The notes beneath the pieces are model-generated. The model was given only the letters and a program-made list of their open reading frames with translations, searched no databases and was not told where the DNA came from. Source: Nocardia bovistercoris (GTDB lineage Bacteria > Actinomycetota > Actinomycetes > Mycobacteriales > Mycobacteriaceae). Taken from it: a stretch of 64,000 nucleotides of DNA. Position numbers and translations under genes: made by a program. The stretch is taken from contig NZ_JADMLG010000014.1 of NCBI RefSeq assembly GCF_015674855.1, positions 1 to 64,000 on the forward strand, given 5' to 3'. Each line of letters starts with the position of its first letter. Position 1 is the stretch's first letter. Positions 56,212 to 64,000 of this stretch are shown here, piece by piece.

Positions 56212-57297
56212 TTGAGTATCGAACCCGGCGCGCCCGCGACGGTATCGGACGAAATCCCCACCGACCCGGCTCATCTCAGCCCCGAATGGCTCACCGCGGT
56301 GTTGCGCGCGCACGGCGGCGACGTCGTGGTGGAGCGGGTCACCGCGACGCCGGTCGGGTCGGGGCAGATGGCGGGGTCCTATCGGCTGCGCCTGGACTAT
56401 CGCGGCGCGAGCGACCTGCCGTCGACCATGATCGCGAAACTGGCCGTCGGCCCCGAGGAGCACCGCAGTTTCGGGTCCGGCGCGTTCCGCAACGAGGTGC
56501 GCTTCTACCGGGATCTGGCCGGGACCCTGCGGGTTCCGGTGCCGGGCTGCCACGCCGCGGTGGTCTCGGAGTCCGGCAGCGAATTCGTGCTGCTGCTCGA
56601 CGATCTCGCGCCCGCGGTGCAGGGCGATCAGATAGCGGGATGCGATGCGGAGCGGGCGCGCGCGGTGGCCGTGGCGGCCGCCGGGCTGCACGCGCCGCGC
56701 TGGTGCGACGAGTCGCTGCTCGAGGTGCCTGGCATGGCCTTGCCGACCGACGAGGACCGGGCGCTGATGGAATCGGTGCTCGAGCCGATGGCCGAGGCGT
56801 TCCTCGCGCGTTTCGGCGACCGGATCGGCGACCGGGAGCGCGCCGCGGTCGGCTGGCTGGTCGAGCGAGCCGGGCCGTGGCTGGTCACGCCGCCGCGCCG
56901 CTACTCGCTGCTGCACGGCGACCTGCGCATCGACAATGTCATGTTCGCCCCCGACGGGAGCGTCACCGTCCTCGACTGGCAGACCATCACGCCGGGACAA
57001 CCGTTGCGCGACATCGCCTTCCTGCTCGCGACGAGCTTGACGGTGGCCGACCGGCGTGCGGCCGAACGCGAGATCGTGGCCGACTACCATCGCGCGCTGG
57101 CCGAACACGGCGTCACCGACTACAGCGCCGAACAGTGCTGGGAAGACTACGTCGCGTCGCTGATCCAGGCCCCGCTGATCATCGTGTTCGGCGCGGGCGC
57201 CGCCGCACCCACCGAACGCGGTGACCGGATGTTCCTGACCATGCTCGAACGCGCCGCCACCGCGATCGACGACCTGGTACCCGGCGCGCTGAGCTGA
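56212..57297 (+). CDS. APH/EcKinase-type phosphotransferase
   Basis: 361 residues from a TTG with CAGGAGAG upstream. The kinase-like fold shows VTATPVGSGQMAGSYRLRLDY near the front, catalytic HGDLRIDNVMF (HGDxxxxN) near residue 240 and LDWQTITPG (metal-binding Asp). Such proteins, often beside fadD and fadE genes in nocardiae and mycobacteria, phosphorylate small hydroxylated molecules; the substrate is unknown. It may not confer drug resistance despite the fold. Confidence 0.85.
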   Translation: MSIEPGAPATVSDEIPTDPAHLSPEWLTAVLRAHGGDVVVERVTATPVGSGQMAGSYRLRLDYRGASDLPSTMIAKLAVGPEEHRSFGSGAFRNEVRFYRDLAGTLRVPVPGCHAAVVSESGSEFVLLLDDLAPAVQGDQIAGCDAERARAVAVAAAGLHAPRWCDESLLEVPGMALPTDEDRALMESVLEPMAEAFLARFGDRIGDRERAAVGWLVERAGPWLVTPPRRYSLLHGDLRIDNVMFAPDGSVTVLDWQTITPGQPLRDIAFLLATSLTVADRRAAEREIVADYHRALAEHGVTDYSAEQCWEDYVASLIQAPLIIVFGAGAAAPTERGDRMFLTMLERAATAIDDLVPGALS

Positions 57298-57318
57298 ATC
57301 CGGCGACACGGCTCGAGT

Positions 57319-57357
57319 GGAACGGGACGCCTTCCCTTGCGGTAGGCGTCCCGTTCC
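57319..57357 (+). terminator. Terminator after the phosphotransferase
   Basis: GGAACGGGACGCC (57319-57331) pairs perfectly with GGCGTCCCGTTCC (57345-57357), 21 bases after the stop. Confidence 0.8.
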
Positions 57358-57646
57358 GGTTCTCGAATGTGCGAGTCGGCGGGATCGGCCCGGGGACGTG
57401 CGCGCCGATCGCGGGCACGTGCCGTTCCGAGTGGTGTCGTGCGGTCGCGAGGTGGACGTCGCCGACGACGACATGGTGATCCGAGTGGCGGCGTGCGGTC
57501 GCCAGGTCCACGTCGGCGTAATTCGAGGCGCGCATAGGGGAGATGCCGCCGACCATCCGAGGTGGTCTCCGGCGCGGCGGCGAGTCCGGTGGCGGGAGCG
57601 GCGGTCATCGCCGTGGGCGCAGCCGGATTCGCCGCCGCGTGGTGGC
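57358..57646. repeat. Intergenic region with an imperfect direct repeat
   Basis: About 290 bp without a gene. Two copies of a roughly 30-bp unit (GTGCGGTCGCGAGGTGGACG near 57438 and GTGCGGTCGCCAGGTCCACG near 57493) occur about 55 bases apart. No function is evident. Confidence 0.45.
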
Positions 57647-58588
57647 CTACGTGTCGAGGAGGTGGCGGCGCAGGAAGTGGATCTGGTGGGCGACGGCCGG
57701 TTCGAACCACGGGTTGCCCGCGAAGAGGTCGAAGTGGTCGCAGGGGTAGTGCCTGACCTCGGCGCGCGCCTTGAACGCGGCCTTGGCGGCGGCGTGCGGT
57801 GGTGCGGCGCGGTCGAAGTCGGCGATCTGCACCAGGACCGGCGCGGTGACGCGGTCGGCGTGCCGAACCGCGTTGTAGCCGCCGAGTTCGAGTCCCACCG
57901 CGGCGTCGACCTCGTTGCGCCAGGTCGGGCCCGCAAGCGCCGTGTAGCTCTCGTAGTAGCCTTCCGAGGTCAGCGCCGCGTTCTCGCCGGGCCTGCCGAC
58001 CAGCGCCATCATCGTCGGCTTGCCGCCGAAGCGCCCGGCCAGCGCGCTGCGCACACCGGTGGCCGCCGACCGCGCGACCGCGCCGAAGCCGATCTGCGCC
58101 AACGCGTTACGGCCCGCCGACAGCCCGTCGACCATGGGCACCATGGCGATCACCGCGCGGATGTCGCCGCGATCGGCGGCGACGTTGAGGGCATGTCCGC
58201 CGGACTGCGAGATGCCCCACAGCACAACCCGTTTCGGGTCGACTCCGGTCTGCTTCCCGGCCGCGACGATGGCGGCGCGGTAGTCCTGCGCCTGCGCCGT
58301 CATCGAAACCCGTTGGCGCGGTTCGCCCGCCGAGGCGCCGAAGCCGCGGTAGTCGAAGGCGAAGACCGCGAGGCCCGCCTCGGCAAGGGCACGGGCGAAG
58401 GGTTCGAGCCCGGAATCCTTGGTGCCGCCGAAGCCGTGCGCCATCACCACCACCGGGCAGCCGCGTTCGCCCGCGAAGGGGCTGTCCGCGACGGCTTCGA
58501 AGAACCATGCGTCGCACGTGGTTCCGTTCGAATCGAACGAGATCTGTCGGTAGTCGGTGCTCACCTGTGTGCTTCCGTCGTCGCTCAT
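57647..58588 (-). CDS. Alpha/beta hydrolase (DLH/X-Pro-type)
   Basis: 313 residues from ATG 58588, preceded by GGGAG. Fold marks: VVVMAHGFGGTKDSGLEPFA, FDYRGFGAS, the nucleophile elbow LWGISQSGGHAL (GxSxS variant), then PVLVQIADFDRAAPP and the late His in CDHFDLF. It overlaps the end of the flavin monooxygenase gene by a few bases, so the two are probably an operon. It may hydrolyse an ester or lactone made by the monooxygenase. Confidence 0.82.
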   Translation of the reverse strand: MSDDGSTQVSTDYRQISFDSNGTTCDAWFFEAVADSPFAGERGCPVVVMAHGFGGTKDSGLEPFARALAEAGLAVFAFDYRGFGASAGEPRQRVSMTAQAQDYRAAIVAAGKQTGVDPKRVVLWGISQSGGHALNVAADRGDIRAVIAMVPMVDGLSAGRNALAQIGFGAVARSAATGVRSALAGRFGGKPTMMALVGRPGENAALTSEGYYESYTALAGPTWRNEVDAAVGLELGGYNAVRHADRVTAPVLVQIADFDRAAPPHAAAKAAFKARAEVRHYPCDHFDLFAGNPWFEPAVAHQIHFLRRHLLDT

Positions 58589-58590
58589 GG

Positions 58591-59976
58591 TCACGCTCCC
58601 GTCGCCGCCGCGTCGGAGACCGGCGCGCGGTCGCCGACCTCGGCCCAGCGCGGCGGACCGTCGGCGGCCGCGCGGCGCGCGCCTTCGGGGATCTCGCGGG
58701 TGCGCATATCGTGCTCGTAGAGGAAGTAGTCCACCTGCTGGGTGTGGCGGGGCCGGTCGAGCATGTGTCCGGTGTAGAACCTCTGGTCGTCCACGATCAC
58801 CTGGCGCATGTCCGCGGCCGATGGCAGGCGGTAGTGGCCGATGGCGTAGGCGCCGATCAGCCTGGCCTGGCATTCCACGAACGGGAACAGGGTGGGCGTC
58901 GACTGCGCGAATCCGGCGAAGACCAGGTCGTCGATGCCGGGGTAGAACATGCGCTTGTAGAGGTCGATCCGGTTGTCGGGCGCGCTGATGAAGTCAGGGT
59001 CGAAGAACGGGAAGGTGATGTTGTAGCCGGTGGCGTAGATGATGACGTCGAAGTCGTCGCTGCTGCCGTCGGTGAAGTGCACGGTCTTGCCGTCCAGGCG
59101 CGCGATGTCGGGCTTGGGAAGCACGTCGCCGGAGCCGAGGCGCAGCGGCAGTTCCACCGACTGGGTGGGGTGCGCTTCGAAGAATTTGTGGTTGGGCGTC
59201 GGCAGGCCGAAGTTCTCGGGGCGTCCCGCGGTCAACGGCTGACCCCACTGGGCGAGTTTGCGCTGCCAGGAGTACGGGATGTGCGGGCTCGTGCGGTAGT
59301 ACTTGTCGGCGGGGCGGCCCGCGATGTACTTGGGCACGATCCAGGCGCCGGAGCGGGTGGACAGGCTCAGGCTGTTGCCGAGCGCCTTGGAGGACAGTTC
59401 GACGGCGATGTCGGCGGCGCTGTTGCCGAGTCCGACGACCAGGATGCGCTTGTCGGAGAAGTCCATCGGGGTGCGCGGGTCGATGTAGTGGTGCGCGTGC
59501 AGCGAGGTGCCGGCGAATTCGCCGGGAAAGTTCGGGTAGCGCGGATCCCAGTGGTGCCCGTTGGCTACCACGAGCAGGTCGAAGTAGCGGGTTCCGGTGC
59601 GCTGGGTGCGCAGTTCCCAGCCGCCGTCGGGCAGCCTGCGCGCGTGTTCGACGCCGTTGGTGAATTCGATGCGGTCGCCGAGTCCGAAGGCGCCGCAGTA
59701 GTCGTCGAGGTACTGCTTGATCTGGGTGTGGTGCGGGAAGTCCGGGTAGTGCTCGGGCATCGGGAAGTCGCGGAAGGACAGCTGATGCTTGGAGGTGTCG
59801 ATGTGCAGCGACCGGTACGCGCTGGAGTGGCCGTTCGGATTGCCGAAGGCCCAGTTGCCGCCCACCCGGTCCGAGGACTCGAAGCAGACGTAGGGCACGC
59901 CGTAGTCGCCGAGCATCTTGCCCGCGGTCAGGCCGCTGATGCCCGCACCGATCACCGCGGTCCGCGGTTGGTACAT
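58591..59976 (-). CDS. Flavin-containing monooxygenase (FMO/BVMO type)
   Basis: 461 residues. FAD site VIGAGISGLTAGKML, the FxGxxxHxxxY fingerprint in FAGTSLHAHHYI, the NADPH site VVGLGNSAADIA, and a later ATGYNITFPF (ATGxx motif). This is the group-B monooxygenase architecture, oxidising N, S or ketone carbons. ATG 59976 chosen from AAAGGAC upstream and homology of MYQPRTAVIG; an upstream ATG-like start adds nine residues. Divergent from a TetR gene with an operator between. Confidence 0.9.
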   Translation of the reverse strand: MYQPRTAVIGAGISGLTAGKMLGDYGVPYVCFESSDRVGGNWAFGNPNGHSSAYRSLHIDTSKHQLSFRDFPMPEHYPDFPHHTQIKQYLDDYCGAFGLGDRIEFTNGVEHARRLPDGGWELRTQRTGTRYFDLLVVANGHHWDPRYPNFPGEFAGTSLHAHHYIDPRTPMDFSDKRILVVGLGNSAADIAVELSSKALGNSLSLSTRSGAWIVPKYIAGRPADKYYRTSPHIPYSWQRKLAQWGQPLTAGRPENFGLPTPNHKFFEAHPTQSVELPLRLGSGDVLPKPDIARLDGKTVHFTDGSSDDFDVIIYATGYNITFPFFDPDFISAPDNRIDLYKRMFYPGIDDLVFAGFAQSTPTLFPFVECQARLIGAYAIGHYRLPSAADMRQVIVDDQRFYTGHMLDRPRHTQQVDYFLYEHDMRTREIPEGARRAAADGPPRWAEVGDRAPVSDAAATGA

Positions 59977-59995
59977 GTCCCGTCCTTTCACCCTT

Positions 59996-60021
59996 GTAGA
60001 CACATTACGAATACTGTCTAC
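59996..60021. promoter_or_regulatory. Operator palindrome between monooxygenase and TetR genes
   Basis: GTAGACA (59996-60002), 12-base spacer, TGTCTAC (60015-60021). It lies in an AT-rich divergent promoter region and is the obvious candidate site for the TetR protein encoded at 60121. Confidence 0.6.
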
Positions 60022-60120
60022 TAGTAGTCACATTCTCAGATCTGTCCACACATTGCTAGGGTTTTCCGGAAACCCGCCCGATGTTTCCCCGTGGGACGGC
60101 TGGAACCGAAAGCGAGACCC

Positions 60121-60726
60121 GTGACCGAGACACCGACGGTCGGCGTCGTGGATCGCCTGCTCGATGCCGCGCAGAAGCTGTTGGCGAGCAAGGGGATTCG
60201 TGCGACAACGGTCAGCGAGGTGGCCGAGGAGGCCGGGGTTTCGCGCGCCTGGCTCTACCGCCATTTCCCGGACAAGTCGGCACTGCTCGGCGCCGCCATC
60301 GTGCGGCTGAACGAGGCGTTCTGGGGTGACGCGAGGGCCGAACTGGAGCTGATCGACACCTTCGGCGCGCAGCTCGCGGCCGGGGTGCGCATCGGTCGCG
60401 GGGCCTACGACGATCCCGGGGCGCTCCTGCTGCGCTTACGCCTGGCCGAACCCGAGGAATTCGCGGTGTGCGCGGGCGCGGGCGTGTCGGGGTTGGTGCC
60501 GGATCTCGCCCTGTTCTGGCGGCCGTACGTGGACGCGGCGGCCGAGCGCGGCGAGATCCACCCCGGCCACGACCGGGCCGAGGTCTCGGAGTGGGTGGCG
60601 CGCGTGCTCATAAGTCTCGGCACGGTGCCAGGCGACACCGTCGATCCCGACGACGCCGCCGCGGTGGCACGGCATCTGCGCCGCTTCGTACTGCCCGGCC
60701 TCATGGCCGATCCCGCCCGTTCCTGA
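60121..60726 (+). CDS. TetR-family regulator, probably of the monooxygenase operon
   Basis: 201 residues from GTG 60121. HTH: VSEVAEEAGVSRAWLYRHF, then PDKSALLGAAI; the C-terminal domain has a TetR_C layout. GTG 60091 is an alternative start. Divergent from the monooxygenase-hydrolase pair, which it most likely represses. Confidence 0.88.
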   Translation: MTETPTVGVVDRLLDAAQKLLASKGIRATTVSEVAEEAGVSRAWLYRHFPDKSALLGAAIVRLNEAFWGDARAELELIDTFGAQLAAGVRIGRGAYDDPGALLLRLRLAEPEEFAVCAGAGVSGLVPDLALFWRPYVDAAAERGEIHPGHDRAEVSEWVARVLISLGTVPGDTVDPDDAAAVARHLRRFVLPGLMADPARS

Positions 60727-60765
60727 TCGGTACCGGCCGGAATTCGGCCACCTACCGGAATTGGC

Positions 60766-61344
60766 TCATTTGAGCGCGAGCAGCGCGGCGCGCTCCAGGC
60801 GGTCGGCGATATCGGAATACGATTCGTAGCCCATTCCCGCGCGCACCAGCGCCCCCGCGTACAGCAATTCCAGGGATTCGATGACATCCGGATCGGGTTC
60901 CGGCTCGAGCGCGCGGGCGATGCGTTCGCGGATCTCGGTGCCGATACGCATGCGCAGATGTTGCACATCGGGGTCACGGCCGAGTAGCGCGCTCGTCACC
61001 GCGCCCGACAATTCCTGTTCGTCGGCGACGAGCATGGCGATGCCGCGCAACTCCTCGAGCACCCGCACGGTGGAATCCGGATCCTGGCTCACCGGCGACT
61101 GCGCCGAACGCAATCGCCGCCAGAATATTTCCGCGACCAGATGTTCCTTCGAGGAGAAATAGGTGTACGCGGTGGCGGTGCCGACGCCCGCCGCGGTGGC
61201 GACCATCCGTATCGTCATCCCGGCGAAACCCTCACGGGACAGCACCTGCACCGCTGCTCTGGTGAGCTTGTCGACGGTGTCGGCCTGTTTTCCCGTCAAG
61301 CGTCGACGCGTTGCCTCGACGGTCTTGGAATCACCTCTGGACAT
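60766..61344 (-). CDS. TetR-family transcriptional regulator
   Basis: 192 residues from ATG 61344. HTH: MTIRMVATAAGVGTATAYTYF, then SSKEHLVAEIFWRRL. The minus-strand TAAGAT lies 8 bases before the ATG, near-leaderless. Divergent from a methyltransferase gene and converging with the other TetR gene; the target is unknown. Confidence 0.88.
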   Translation of the reverse strand: MSRGDSKTVEATRRRLTGKQADTVDKLTRAAVQVLSREGFAGMTIRMVATAAGVGTATAYTYFSSKEHLVAEIFWRRLRSAQSPVSQDPDSTVRVLEELRGIAMLVADEQELSGAVTSALLGRDPDVQHLRMRIGTEIRERIARALEPEPDPDVIESLELLYAGALVRAGMGYESYSDIADRLERAALLALK

Positions 61345-61352
61345 GTGTCTGG

Positions 61353-61370
61353 ATCTTACTGTTCCGGAAC
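61353..61370. promoter_or_regulatory. TetR promoter with GTTCCGGAAC palindrome
   Basis: Minus-strand -10 box TAAGAT (61358-61353) adjoins GTTCCGGAAC (61361-61370), a perfect palindrome that could be the autoregulatory operator. Confidence 0.5.
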
Positions 61371-61440
61371 TACGGGAGCAACAGCTCCGTTTCGTTTTCG
61401 CCGGCGGAAGGGCAGTCGAGAGCCGGTGTACAGTGCGCTC

Positions 61441-62100
61441 ATGGTATCGAGTTCCGCACCCTCTTCCGATATCGCGCGATGGGCCGAGGTGGCCGAGCAA
61501 GCGCGCGGCTTCATGCCCGCCGACGAGGCGAAAGCCCTGCACGATGCCGTGTCGAAATATGCGAACGGCGGCCCCGTCGTCGAGATCGGAACATATTGCG
61601 GAAAATCCGCGATATGGCTCGGCGCGGCCGCGCGTGAACGTAATTCCACGGTCTACACTATCGATCATCATCGCGGTTCGGAAGAACATCAGGTCGGTTG
61701 GGAATATCACGACACTTCCCTCGTCGACGAGGTCACCGGACGTTTCGACACCCTGACCGAATTCCGCCGCACGATTGTCCGCGCCGGACTCGACGGCACC
61801 GTCGTCGCGATCGTCGGCGATTCCGTGCAGGCCGCCGCCGTCTGGGGCGCGCCGCTGGATCTGCTGTTCATCGACGGCGGGCACACCGAGATCGCCGCCG
61901 AGCGCGACTACGAGAGCTGGGCGAAATGGGTCGCCGTCGGCTCGGCGCTGGCCATCCACGACGTGTTCCCCGACCCGAACGACGGCGGCCAAGCGCCCTA
62001 CGGCATCTACCGCCGGGCGCTGGACAGCGGCGAATTCCGCGAGGTCTCGTGCACCGGGTCGCTGCGGTTGCTGGAACGCGTGAGCGCACCGGCCGAATGA
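61441..62100 (+). CDS. Class I SAM-dependent methyltransferase (cephalosporin-hydroxylase-like group)
   Basis: 219 residues. SAM-binding motif I is VVEIGTYCGKSAIWLG; acidic motif II YTIDHHRGSEEHQ; and LDLLFIDGGHTE marks the Methyltransf_24 style. ATG 61441 is 6 bases after TACAGT (leaderless). The substrate is unknown. It converges with the glycan/lipid cluster on the minus strand and may belong to the same process. Confidence 0.83.
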   Translation: MVSSSAPSSDIARWAEVAEQARGFMPADEAKALHDAVSKYANGGPVVEIGTYCGKSAIWLGAAARERNSTVYTIDHHRGSEEHQVGWEYHDTSLVDEVTGRFDTLTEFRRTIVRAGLDGTVVAIVGDSVQAAAVWGAPLDLLFIDGGHTEIAAERDYESWAKWVAVGSALAIHDVFPDPNDGGQAPYGIYRRALDSGEFREVSCTGSLRLLERVSAPAE

Positions 62101-62116
62101 CCGGCGCGGCGCCGGA

Positions 62117-63178
62117 TCACACCATCACGTATCCGGCGCCCGACGCGGCCACATCGCGGAAGATCCCGCTCGCGGGCGTCGCGCCCGACAGCGCGTCCGC
62201 GGCCAGCACCACCGCGGCGCCGGTCCAGGTGGTGCGTTCCTCGGGCCAGCGCTTGCCGTCGGCGAAGACGAGTCCGGTCCAGTACGAGCCGTCCCGTTCG
62301 CGCAGGTGCTGCATGGCCGCGAACAGGTCGACCGCGCGGTCTCGGTCGCCGAGGGTGTCCAGCGCCATCACCAGTTCGCAGGTCTCCGCGCCGGTGACCC
62401 ACGGCCGGTCGGCGACACAGCGGATGCCGATGTTGCCGACCACGAACTCGCTCCAGCGCGCGGCGATGCGCTCGTGTCCGGCCGCGCCGGTGAGCGCGCC
62501 GCACAGCACCGGGTAGTACCAGTCCATCGAGTACCGGTCCTTGGCGGAGAACAGTTCCGGCCGGTGCCGCAGCGCGATCGCGAGCCGGGTGCGCGCGGCC
62601 TCCCATTCCGGGCGCCGCTCGCCGAGCCGCTCGCCGAGCGACACCGCGCAGCTGATGCTGTGGTGCATGCTCGCGCATCCGGTCACCAGCGCCTCGGCGA
62701 ACACCTCGCCGCTCTCGGTGCGCGCCCAGAAGATCTGGCCTTGTTCGTCCTGCATGCCGACGACGAAATCGATCGCGGCGCGCACCGTCGGCCACATCTC
62801 GCGCGCGAAAGCCTCGTCGCCGGTGCACAGCAGGTGATGCCAGATCCCGGTGGCGATGTAGGCGCAGAAGTTGGTCTCGGTGTCGGCGTCCTCGATCACG
62901 CCGTCGCGGAACTGGCGCGGCCACGACCCGTCGGCGCGCTGGGTCGCGGCCGACCAGCGGTAGGCCGCCTTCGCCTCGTCGTCGAGTCCGGTGGCGCTCA
63001 GTGCCATCGCGGATTCCACGTGATCCCACGGGTCGGTGTGCCCGCCGCGGAACCACGGGATCGCGCCCGAGGATTCCTGGTCGGCGGCGATGGATTCGCC
63101 GGTCTGGCGAGCCTGGCGCCTACTCAGCGCGCCCGCTACGAACGGAATCCCCCGTGCCGCGGCCTCACGCGGCGGCAC
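62117..63178 (-). CDS. (Alpha/alpha)6-toroid protein annotated as prenyltransferase
   Basis: 353 residues from GTG 63178, overlapping the upstream methyltransferase by 14 bp. Repeated helical pairs with WPRQFRDG-like, ETNFCAYIATGIWHHLL, YSMDWYYPVLCGAL and ERTTWTGAAVVLAAD segments suggest an alpha/alpha barrel as in glycoside hydrolase GH15 or terpene/prenyl-type enzymes. The 'prenyltransferase' name is conventional; a glycosidase-like role is equally likely. Part of a minus-strand glycosyltransferase/methyltransferase operon. Confidence 0.72.
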   Translation of the reverse strand: MPPREAAARGIPFVAGALSRRQARQTGESIAADQESSGAIPWFRGGHTDPWDHVESAMALSATGLDDEAKAAYRWSAATQRADGSWPRQFRDGVIEDADTETNFCAYIATGIWHHLLCTGDEAFAREMWPTVRAAIDFVVGMQDEQGQIFWARTESGEVFAEALVTGCASMHHSISCAVSLGERLGERRPEWEAARTRLAIALRHRPELFSAKDRYSMDWYYPVLCGALTGAAGHERIAARWSEFVVGNIGIRCVADRPWVTGAETCELVMALDTLGDRDRAVDLFAAMQHLRERDGSYWTGLVFADGKRWPEERTTWTGAAVVLAADALSGATPASGIFRDVAASGAGYVMV

Positions 63179-63896
63179 GTCGCACCGCGGGCTTGGTGAA
63201 GTACAGCGCGACACTCTTGCCGACCAGCGGGTCGAGCATCGCCTCGGCGAGCCGGGTGGCCCGCGGTCTGCCCATCATGTCCCAAACCAGCAGTCGGTGA
63301 TATGCCTTCACCAACGGGTTGTTCTCGTTGCGCACGCCGACGGCGCACTTGATCCACCAGTAGGGCGCGTGCAGTGCGTGCGCGTGGTGGCGGTGGGTGA
63401 AACGCATGCCGCGCGAACCGATCTTGGCGCGCAGTTCGTCGGCGCGGTAGATGCGGACGTGGCCGCCCTCGTTGCTGTGGTACTCGGTCGACAGCGCCCA
63501 GCACACCCGCTCGGGCAGCCAACGCGGCACGGTCACCGCGAGCTGGCCGCCCGGCCGCAGGATCCGCACCAGTTCCGCGATGGCGGCGTCGTCGTGCGGG
63601 ATGTGCTCGAGGATCTCCGAGGCGATCACCACGTCGAAGCTCTCGTCGTCGAAGGGCAGGGCGAGCGCGTCGCCGCGCACCGTCTCCGCCTTGGTGCCCG
63701 CGGGCGCCTCGTCCGCCTCGGCCATCGCCTTCAGCATCACCTCGACGTTGGCCAACTCCTCGGCGTCCTGGTCGAAGGCGACGGTGTCCGCGCCGCGCCG
63801 GAACGCTTCGAAGGAGTGCCGACCCGCGCCGCAGCCGACGTCGATGACGCGGGTGCCCGGCCCGATTCCGAGCCGATCGAAGTCGACGGTCAGCAT
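63165..63896 (-). CDS. Class I SAM-dependent methyltransferase
   Basis: 243 residues. Motif I VIDVGCGAGRHSFEA, then GDALALPFDDESFDVVIASEILEHIP, motif III LRPGGQLAVTVP: a full Methyltransf_11 core. The C-terminal part (EYHSNEGGHVRIY, WWIKCAVG) matches methyltransferases in actinobacterial glycan clusters. ATG 63896 with GGAGGTC; the start overlaps the stop of the partial gene upstream by 7 bases. Confidence 0.88.
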   Translation of the reverse strand: MLTVDFDRLGIGPGTRVIDVGCGAGRHSFEAFRRGADTVAFDQDAEELANVEVMLKAMAEADEAPAGTKAETVRGDALALPFDDESFDVVIASEILEHIPHDDAAIAELVRILRPGGQLAVTVPRWLPERVCWALSTEYHSNEGGHVRIYRADELRAKIGSRGMRFTHRHHAHALHAPYWWIKCAVGVRNENNPLVKAYHRLLVWDMMGRPRATRLAEAMLDPLVGKSVALYFTKPAVRRAAA

Positions 63897-64000
63897 GCGG
63901 GACCTCCTGCGTGGTCGTGGGGACGCGAGACAGCGGATGGACCGTCGCGTCGTTCGACGGCCCGCTGGTATACCTCGGCGGTCCTGGCCGCCACCGATTC
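63890..64000 (-). CDS. Probable glycosyltransferase, C-terminal end (partial)
   Basis: The minus frame entering from the window edge reads ESVAARTAEVYQRAVERR and ends at TGA 63892-63890, overlapping the methyltransferase start. The helix resembles the C-terminal end of family-4 glycosyltransferases. Only 36 residues are visible, so the family is inferred from style and context. Confidence 0.5.
   Translation of the reverse strand, partial: ESVAARTAEVYQRAVERRDGPSAVSRPHDHAGGPAC

Noticed and set aside
56212..57297. Aminoglycoside-resistance gene
   Set aside because: The phosphotransferase fold is shared, but the fadD context and sequence style point to an EcKinase-like metabolic enzyme.
57317..58720. 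A 467-codon plus-strand frame opposite the hydrolase
   Set aside because: Shadow of the minus-strand alpha/beta hydrolase, no ribosome site.

Overview
The window is a high-GC actinobacterial chromosome segment, most like Nocardia or a close mycolic-acid relative. The evidence is the GC-rich coding, frequent GTG/TTG starts, many start codons lying 6-8 nt after a TANNNT box (leaderless mRNAs), actinobacterium-specific genes (BsaP, NrtR next to nadA, PriA, PdtaR, Can1-type carbonic anhydrase) and a gene order that, from memory, parallels the bioB-nadABC-his-trp-lgt-pyk-tesB-pdtaR-polA stretch of Mycobacterium tuberculosis. No self-transmissible element, CRISPR array or intact insertion sequence was seen.

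Layout. 1-391: end of an rRNA operon (23S 3' end, 5S, strong terminator). 0.66-7.3 kb: a membrane-anchored alpha/beta hydrolase, a sulfonate-type ABC importer overlapping an FMN monooxygenase (sulfur or organosulfur acquisition), and an MFS exporter. 7.3-9.9 kb: biotin block with a BioQ-like repressor and its palindrome, bioB, the auxiliary gene bsaP and a DUF2567 membrane protein. 9.9-15.1 kb: a WD40 remnant, a small basic protein, then NrtR divergent from nadA-nadB-nadC. 15.4-19.9 kb: a winged-helix protein, TerB, a receptor Ser/Thr kinase and TerD, occupying the place where hisD-hisC-hisB would be expected. 20.1-29.2 kb: hisH-priA-hisF-hisI, a MarR regulator, and trpE-TIGR02234-trpC-trpB-trpA. 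No trpF is present, so PriA probably serves both pathways. 29.5-34.5 kb: lgt with a long acidic tail, a TM2 protein, pyk and tesB.

34.5-37.3 kb: a small hypothetical gene, a low-molecular-weight phosphatase, then about 1.4 kb of apparently gene-free DNA ending in a 19-bp tandem array beside tRNA-Leu(CAA). 37.5-44.1 kb: pdtaR preceded by a coupled mini-ORF, then a branched-chain amino-acid importer whose two ATPases are fused into one protein. 44.2-47.6 kb: polA and beta-carbonic anhydrase. 47.7-54.5 kb: regulator-rich accessory DNA with TetR/DUF3533 sharing a symmetric operator region, a DUF6191 protein, a stand-alone LeuA-regulatory-domain protein behind an apparent Leu/Val leader-peptide attenuator, thioredoxin, CsbD, and a probable pseudo-deacetylase downstream of a perfect CRP-type site. 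54.5-61.3 kb: acyl-CoA ligase, phosphotransferase, hydrolase plus flavin monooxygenase, with three TetR regulators. 61.4-64 kb: methyltransferases, an (alpha/alpha)6-type 'prenyltransferase' and the tail of a probable glycosyltransferase, probably a glycan or glycolipid cluster continuing beyond the window.

The most interesting items are the attenuator plus LeuA-domain protein, the Ter/kinase block inside the his region, the LivG-LivF fusion, the pseudo-PIG-L protein under a CRP site, and the 19-bp array.
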